NCBI GenBank assembly: GCA_900319255.1
Contig: ONNU01000187.1
Location: 1-10,168 of the forward strand
Direction: 5' to 3'
DNA from: an uncultured Eubacteriales bacterium
Lineage (GTDB): Bacteria; Bacillota; Clostridia; Oscillospirales; Acutalibacteraceae
Length of the DNA stretch: 10,168 nucleotides
Below, piece after piece: positions 1 through 4,212 of the stretch (positions within the stretch are counted from its first letter, which is position 1; every line of letters begins with the position of its first letter). Made by a program: the position numbers and the translations under genes. The notes below the pieces were generated by a model. The model was not told the DNA's origin and made no database searches. It was given only the letters and a program-made list of their open reading frames with translations.

Positions 1-1068
1 GTTTTTCGCTGTGAGGACTATCCTGCTGCCCGAAGAGGAAAGACTGAATGAAGCCCTGCTCAGAGCATATCTCAGAGTGTTGTCTGCAAGCTCGGCAAAA
101 ACCTTTTTGAAAGCCTCGCCGTCGCCGTCTATGAGTATTTCGGGCTGGATATCCATTTCGAGCTGAATGTTCTTTTCTCTGAACTGCTCCGAGCGGCTGT
201 CCAGGGTGCGCATCAGGATATCGGAAATATTTATGCTTGATATCGAAAGCTCCTTTTCGTCAAATACCGAGAAGTTTGCCATATCCTTTACGATGCAGGT
301 CATCTTTCTGACCTGACGGTTGATTATGTTGGTATTTTCAGAGGGACCGTTTCTTTTTTCAATAAGCTCCGTATTTGCATTTATTACCGTAAGAGGGAGC
401 TTGAATTCCTTTTCAACATCGGAAATAAAGTTTTTCTGCTTTCTGTCTGCTTCTTCAAGGGGCTTGAAAACGCTTTTGCCTACCGCAAGAAGAATTATCA
501 TACTGAGTATCAGCATTGCGCTGCCGCCGGCTATGGAGATAAGGAGTATCCGGTAGGGGGCGAGAAGCTCTCTGCCCTGGTCTATCACCGTGACATAGGT
601 CTTTCCGTCGATCTCATAGATACGGTAGCGGTAATTTACCCTTGACCATCCTGTGGAGCCGCCGTTTAATAGACTTTTCGCCCACTGCTCAGCTTCCTCC
701 TCGCTGACAGCCGACATTTTGAAAACGATTTTCCGGGAGCTGCCGTTCTTGTCAAAGGCGTAGGTGAAATATCTCAGGCTCTGATCCATTTCAGGGGATT
801 CAGGACCCATATTTTCAAAGCTGCTGCGTAACCTGAAGCCGGGAGCAAAGCGGTTGTTGGGGGCATTCTGTTCAAACTGCTGCGCTGCGGGAGCGTTTGC
901 ATCTCTGCCGAGCTTACCCTGACCGTCGGCTATTTTGTGTGTAATAAAATCCGCGTCATCGCTTGCCATTGCAAAATCCACGATATTTATAACCGAAAGC
1001 AGTACCGCAAGAAGAATGAATACCGCAAATTCCGCGCTGAACGCAAATTTTCTGACTGCCTTATTCAT
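1..1068 (-). CDS. Degenerate sensor histidine kinase lacking the phosphoacceptor His (3' part outside window)
   Basis: This is the N-terminal 356 residues of a membrane sensor kinase; the C-terminal ATP-binding boxes lie beyond the window start. Visible in order: a TM helix at about residues 8-32, an extracytoplasmic region at about 33-172, a second TM helix at 174-197, then a dimerisation/phosphotransfer region. The extracytoplasmic part resembles the sensor type common in Clostridia, with 'RYF' and 'VSEEEAEQWAK' stretches. The helix that should read D-x-x-H-E-x-K-T-P-L reads D-V-E-K-E-F-K-L-P-L, so Lys220 (nt 409-411) replaces the phosphoacceptor His. The N-box Asn is kept (D329-N330). The ATG overlaps the end of the upstream regulator gene by 8 nt, implying translational coupling. 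The frame is open throughout with no frameshift. I infer that it cannot autophosphorylate in the usual way and may act as a sensor or scaffold pseudokinase. G1, F and G2 boxes could not be inspected. Confidence 0.9.
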   Translation of the reverse strand, partial: MNKAVRKFAFSAEFAVFILLAVLLSVINIVDFAMASDDADFITHKIADGQGKLGRDANAPAAQQFEQNAPNNRFAPGFRLRSSFENMGPESPEMDQSLRYFTYAFDKNGSSRKIVFKMSAVSEEEAEQWAKSLLNGGSTGWSRVNYRYRIYEIDGKTYVTVIDQGRELLAPYRILLISIAGGSAMLILSMIILLAVGKSVFKPLEEADRKQKNFISDVEKEFKLPLTVINANTELIEKRNGPSENTNIINRQVRKMTCIVKDMANFSVFDEKELSISSINISDILMRTLDSRSEQFREKNIQLEMDIQPEILIDGDGEAFKKVFAELADNTLRYALSRASFSLSSSGSRIVLTAKN

Positions 1069-1660
1069 AATCCGTCACCAACCTGTAACCCTCTTTCATC
1101 ACATATCTGATGCGGGTCTTTTTATTCAAGCGTCGAAGCTTGTTATTGAGAGAACCAATGAACGGCTCTGCTTTTTTGGGGTCAAGCTCCTGCTTTTCTG
1201 CGAGCGCCCGGAAAACATCTATTTCCTGGCTTGTAACTCTTTCGCTGCCGCAGAGAAGGAAGGCGCTGACATCTATCTGAACATCCCCGAAGCTGAGCAT
1301 TTCATTTCCTGCCGCTTTTTCTGCGACCCTGTCCGAAAGAGCTGTCAGCTCATAGGGATAAAAGGGAAAGCTGAGATAAGCGTTTGCAAGAACGCCGTCC
1401 AGAAGGATATCGGCATTTATATTCCTGTTAAGAAGAAGTATGACCGGGCATTTTTCATCATTGAGCATTTTAACGATATCCCTGTCATTGACCCGGGGAA
1501 TGCTGCTGCTGAGTATCACCTCGTCATATTTTTCAGTAAACGCCTTGTTTATGACCTGAGCGCCGTCAAAGGCTGTGGAGACCTCGTTCCCCTCCTGCTC
1601 AAGCAGAGCCTTGAACGACCAGACCAGATCCCTGTCAGGATCGGCAAGAAGTATCTTCAT
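1061..1660 (-). CDS. Atypical OmpR-family response regulator with a pseudo-receiver domain
   Basis: A 199-residue regulator with an N-terminal receiver (about 1-110) and a C-terminal winged-helix-like domain (about 120-199) ending in the family motif 'EGYRLV'. Aligned by eye with the intact regulator at 3174-3845, the phosphorylation pocket is gone. The acidic pair is D7-P8, Ser51 (nt 1508-1510) stands where the phosphoacceptor Asp should be, Leu77 replaces the switch Ser/Thr, and Phe98 replaces the invariant Lys before Pro-Phe. The hydrophobic core and 'LLEQEG...DG' spacing are kept, so this is a folded relative rather than a misread frame. The DNA-binding half is about 18 residues shorter than its neighbour's between helix 1 and the recognition-helix equivalent. 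I chose the ATG at 1660 because 'MKILLAD' matches family N-termini and GGTGA lies 5 nt upstream; an in-frame GTG at 1669 is the alternative. Expected to act without phosphorylation, like other atypical receivers of this family. Confidence 0.9.
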   Translation of the reverse strand: MKILLADPDRDLVWSFKALLEQEGNEVSTAFDGAQVINKAFTEKYDEVILSSSIPRVNDRDIVKMLNDEKCPVILLLNRNINADILLDGVLANAYLSFPFYPYELTALSDRVAEKAAGNEMLSFGDVQIDVSAFLLCGSERVTSQEIDVFRALAEKQELDPKKAEPFIGSLNNKLRRLNKKTRIRYVMKEGYRLVTDYE

Positions 1661-1702
1661 TTTTATCACCGCCCCTTTTCTTCATATCAGCTTTCTGCTG
1701 TG

Positions 1703-1735
1703 ATCATATTCTATGATATATAAAAATACTCACAA
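1703..1735 (-). promoter_or_regulatory. Candidate promoter and palindromic operator of the degenerate two-component pair
   Basis: On the minus strand, TTGTGA (1730-1735) and TAGAAT (1708-1713) are 16 bp apart, a moderate sigma-A-type match, about 45 bp upstream of the regulator start. A perfect inverted repeat, ATCATA-N3-TATGAT (1703-1717), lies over the -10 box, a position typical of a repressor or autoregulation site. No convincing terminator separates this point from the kinase gene ending at 1801, so read-through from the upstream pair is also possible. Confidence 0.4.
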
Positions 1736-1800
1736 TAAACATTTGATGAGCAATTTTTTAAAAAAATATTGAATTGTTTAAAGGTTCACCAGGCGCTTTG

Positions 1801-3174
1801 CTATATCAGTTCAAAGGTAACTTTAAAGACAGTGCCCTCGCTTTCACTGCTTTCCACGGAAATATCAGCTCCTGAAAGCTCCGCCATGCGCTTTATTATC
1901 GTAAGCCCCAGACCGTGACCGTTTTTGCTGCTTCTTGTTTTGTCGCCCCGGTAGAAGCTTTCAAAAATATGCTCCAGCTCCTCCTTCGGGATAAAGCTCA
2001 GCTTGTTGTGTACCGCAAGCACAGCCTTTTTTCTTCTGATTTTGAGGGAGACCCCGACTCTTCCGCCGGAGGGCTCATATTTGACAGCGTTTTCGATAAG
2101 GCTGCTGCAAATTCTCTTTACATATTCGGGAACAGCGTTTACCTGAACATTTTCTTCAATATCGGAAGCAAGCTCGATCCTGTTTTCATAGGCTACCGAT
2201 TCAAGCTGCAGAACGGTTCTTTCAGCCTCCATGGAAAGATTGACACATTCTTTTTCAGCCCGCACTTCGGTATTTTCCAGCTTTGAAAGCGTCAGCATCT
2301 CGCTTACCATATTCATCATATCTCTGGCGGCGGAATCGGTGCTGTCGATCCACTGCATATTGTCCCCGAGCTTTGTATCAGGATTTGAGCGGAGTATACT
2401 GTTGTTTGCAAGTATGACGGTTACGGGAGTTTTCAGATCGTGGGATATATCCCGCACAAACTGCCGCTCCATGCCGATGGCGTTTTCCATTGGTCTTGCC
2501 GCCAGCCTTGAAAGGTGCATACTTATTAGAAATACCAGCCCCATTGAAATAAGAAAGGCGGAAATAAGTATCAGCAGTATTCTCAGCAAAGCGATGGTCA
2601 TATACCATTTGCCGGTGATGGCTATTTTGTATGTACCAGCTTCGGAGCGTTCCTTGTAGAAAATGATGCCGTATTTGTCAATGGAACCGAAACGCTCGCT
2701 CTGCACGGAAATATCCCTCATAAGCTCCAGCTCGTCATCGCCCTCATATATCGTGCTTTCAGACAGCAGGGCAAAGCTCTTTCTGTCGCTGCTCAATACA
2801 TATACGGAGATATCCTCATTAATATATCTGGTATTGTTATTGATGCGCCGCTTCTTGAGAGCTTTGTTTTCCTTTGACTCGCTGGACTGACTGACGGAGC
2901 TTTCGGATGAGGACTGAGCGCTGTCCTTCGGGTCGTTCCAGGACTTTTCCTCCGGAGGATGACCGATATCCGGATCGGTTTTTTCAACTGCTTCCTGGCG
3001 CTGATCGCCTCCCGGGTAATTCCATGGTCTGACCGACATGGACATAACGCTTTCCATATCGTCGTATTCATTGATATATACAACAGCCCCTAAAAAGCTC
3101 AGGGTTATCATCAGAACGATACCCACCGTCAGGGTATTCAGCAGAACGAAGTCCCGGCGGTATTTTTTCAGCAT
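1801..3174 (-). CDS. Sensor histidine kinase of the two-component pair with intact phosphorelay residues
   Basis: A 457-residue inner-membrane kinase: TM1 at about 10-34, an extracytoplasmic segment at about 35-191 with a Ser/Glu-rich low-complexity stretch near 87-103, TM2 at about 192-218, a short HAMP-like linker, then the catalytic core. The H-box has the phosphoacceptor His245 in 'DISHDLKTP', the N-box has Asn362 in 'ENAVKYEP', an F-box-like 'FESFYRGD' follows at 404-411, and the G2 box is 'GHGLGL' (419-424). The G1 box is unusual: 'VHNKLSFIP' (388-396) replaces the D-x-G-x-G pattern. The start is supported by GGAGGTGA just upstream, and the ATG overlaps the regulator's TGA by one base, so the two are co-translated. 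It should phosphorylate the regulator at 3174-3845. The stimulus cannot be read from the sequence; the divergent surface-protein gene suggests envelope or substrate sensing (inference). Confidence 0.93.
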   Translation of the reverse strand: MLKKYRRDFVLLNTLTVGIVLMITLSFLGAVVYINEYDDMESVMSMSVRPWNYPGGDQRQEAVEKTDPDIGHPPEEKSWNDPKDSAQSSSESSVSQSSESKENKALKKRRINNNTRYINEDISVYVLSSDRKSFALLSESTIYEGDDELELMRDISVQSERFGSIDKYGIIFYKERSEAGTYKIAITGKWYMTIALLRILLILISAFLISMGLVFLISMHLSRLAARPMENAIGMERQFVRDISHDLKTPVTVILANNSILRSNPDTKLGDNMQWIDSTDSAARDMMNMVSEMLTLSKLENTEVRAEKECVNLSMEAERTVLQLESVAYENRIELASDIEENVQVNAVPEYVKRICSSLIENAVKYEPSGGRVGVSLKIRRKKAVLAVHNKLSFIPKEELEHIFESFYRGDKTRSSKNGHGLGLTIIKRMAELSGADISVESSESEGTVFKVTFELI

Positions 3175-3845
3175 CAGCTCACCTCCAGACGGTAGCCCAG
3201 CCGCTGTATCTTTTTGATATTCACCTTTGAGCCGAGATATCTCAGCTTTTTTCTGATAAAGGAGATATAGACCTCCACATTATTATAGGAAGCGTCTGAT
3301 TCGATGCCCCAGACATTTGCGATAATAGCCTCTGTGGAAATGGTGGTCTGGGGGTCGTAAAGAAAGACCTTGAGAACCTCGAATTCCTTGTGGCTGAGCT
3401 GGACGGAATTGTCCCCGCACCGGAGCAGGGCACTGTTCAGATCAAGAGAAAGGTCAGCATGATCTATCTTGTTCATGATAACGCCGCCGGTTCTTCTTGT
3501 GAGAGCGCCGACACGGGCAAGAAGCTCATCGGTATCAAAGGGCTTGGTCATATAATCATCAGCGCCGCAGTTAAGCCCGGAAAGCTTGTCATGCTTTGAG
3601 GTGCGGGCTGAAAGCACAAGGATAGGCGTACCATTGCCCTCACGTCTGAGAGTACGCACCACTTCAAAGCCGTCTATCCCGGGTATCATGATATCAAGGA
3701 TTATCAGCTTGTAATTGGCAGAGCCTGCATATTCAACAGCCGTCAGTCCGTCATAGACCGCATCTACAAAATAGCCCTGCTGCTCAAGAATTCTTTTGAT
3801 CGCATTTGAAAGGGAAATCTCATCCTCTACAAGTAATATCTGCAT
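3174..3845 (-). CDS. OmpR/PhoB-family response regulator with intact phosphorylation site
   Basis: A 223-residue regulator. The receiver (about 1-115) has the acidic pair E7-D8, phosphoacceptor Asp51 in 'IILDIMIPG', switch Ser79 in 'LVLSAR' and Lys101 in 'MTKPF', so every residue of the phosphorylation pocket is present. The winged-helix output domain (about 126-223) is full length, with 'LSHKEFEVL', a 'VYISFIRKKLR' recognition-helix region and the C-terminal 'QRLGYRL' wing. The start at 3845 is chosen because 'MQILLVEDE' matches family N-termini and a GGAGG lies 7 nt upstream; the frame stays open further upstream, but that stretch overlaps the dispersed repeat and has no family similarity. 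It forms an operon with the kinase gene that follows and is divergent from the secreted beta-helix gene, whose promoter carries OmpR-type direct repeats, so it probably controls that gene (inference). Confidence 0.95.
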   Translation of the reverse strand: MQILLVEDEISLSNAIKRILEQQGYFVDAVYDGLTAVEYAGSANYKLIILDIMIPGIDGFEVVRTLRREGNGTPILVLSARTSKHDKLSGLNCGADDYMTKPFDTDELLARVGALTRRTGGVIMNKIDHADLSLDLNSALLRCGDNSVQLSHKEFEVLKVFLYDPQTTISTEAIIANVWGIESDASYNNVEVYISFIRKKLRYLGSKVNIKKIQRLGYRLEVS

Positions 3846-3898
3846 ATTAAAACCTCCGGATCCGAGTTGGTGTAAAATATTTCTGGAACTTTGATAAA

Positions 3899-4013
3899 GA
3901 GCTGGCTTCGGAAATTTTTTGTTTCCCATCCCATCCAAGTATAACACGCGAGAGCGAAAGCAAAGCCTTGTCAGACCTGTCCCGCGATTTTGACACCGGC
4001 GGCACGCCGGCGG
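3899..4013 (-). repeat. Left copy of a structured intergenic repeat (about 115 bp)
   Basis: This stretch matches, in inverted orientation, 10051-10167; my hand alignment gives roughly nine in ten positions identical with a few small indels. Shared parts include a GC hairpin CCGGCG-gca-CGCCGG (3996-4010), a TGTCA/TGACA pair bracketing a CGCG core, a block around CGCGAGAGCG, an extended -10-like motif, and a GGAAA/TTTCC-type small hairpin. Read on the minus strand it leads into the regulator gene starting at 3845. It has no coding capacity and no target-site duplication that I can see. Confidence 0.8.
3938..3946 (-). promoter_or_regulatory. Extended -10 motif inside the left repeat, facing the regulator gene
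   Basis: On the minus strand the motif reads TGT-TATACT, an extended -10 (TGn plus a TATAAT-like hexamer) with no good -35. It is conserved in both repeat copies. A start about 7 nt downstream would give a leader of about 85 nt before the response regulator. It may be real or a conserved part of the repeat's fold. Confidence 0.35.
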
Positions 4014-4048
4014 CGCCGAAGTTACTGTTGTATTTTTTTGCCAATGTA

Positions 4049-4054
4049 ATTATA
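4049..4054 (-). promoter_or_regulatory. Alternative -10 box upstream of the left repeat
   Basis: A perfect TATAAT on the minus strand, with no convincing -35 at 16-18 bp. If used, the regulator mRNA would have a leader of nearly 200 nt containing the whole structured repeat. Confidence 0.3.
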
Positions 4055-4120
4055 CAATACTTTTCCGGGGATTTGAGCGACTTTACAAAAAGTTCATAAA
4101 ATATTGACAGAAATTAAAAA

Positions 4121-4178
4121 GGATTTAAGCGGAATTTAAGAAAGGTTTAAGCGGGAATTAAGAAGCATCGGTTATAAT
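4121..4178 (+). promoter_or_regulatory. Activator-type promoter of the secreted beta-helix gene with four 11-bp-spaced direct repeats
   Basis: A perfect -10 TATAAT lies at 4173-4178, but no -35 box is present at the expected 4150-4155. Instead TTTAAG occurs at 4124, 4135 and 4146, and ATTAAG at 4157, each exactly 11 bp apart. The four units group into two 22-bp tandem repeats (4121-4142 and 4143-4164) that match at 18 of 22 positions. A weaker fifth unit, ATTAAA, is at 4113. Direct repeats at 11-bp spacing over the -35 region are the hallmark of activation by OmpR/PhoB-family regulators. The predicted start near 4185 gives a short leader ending in GGAGGG. Confidence 0.7.
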
Positions 4179-4212
4179 TATTACAACAAAAAATTATATG
4201 GAGGGCGAACCA

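Noticed and set aside
935..1723. 262-codon open frame on the plus strand
   Set aside because: Antisense to the atypical regulator and the start of the degenerate kinase, both supported by family alignment and coupled starts.
1733..1780. AT-rich dyad after the intact kinase gene as an intrinsic terminator
   Set aside because: The stem is nearly all A/T with no GC-rich core, so it would not form a stable terminator hairpin.
3846..3947. N-terminal extension of the intact response regulator to an upstream in-frame start
   Set aside because: The extension has no family similarity, overlaps the dispersed repeat and bypasses the strong GGAGG site before the start at 3845.
4104..4109. Perfect TTGACA as the -35 of the secreted-protein promoter
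   Set aside because: It is 63 bp upstream of the TATAAT, far beyond a 16-18 bp spacer, and no -10 lies at the right distance.
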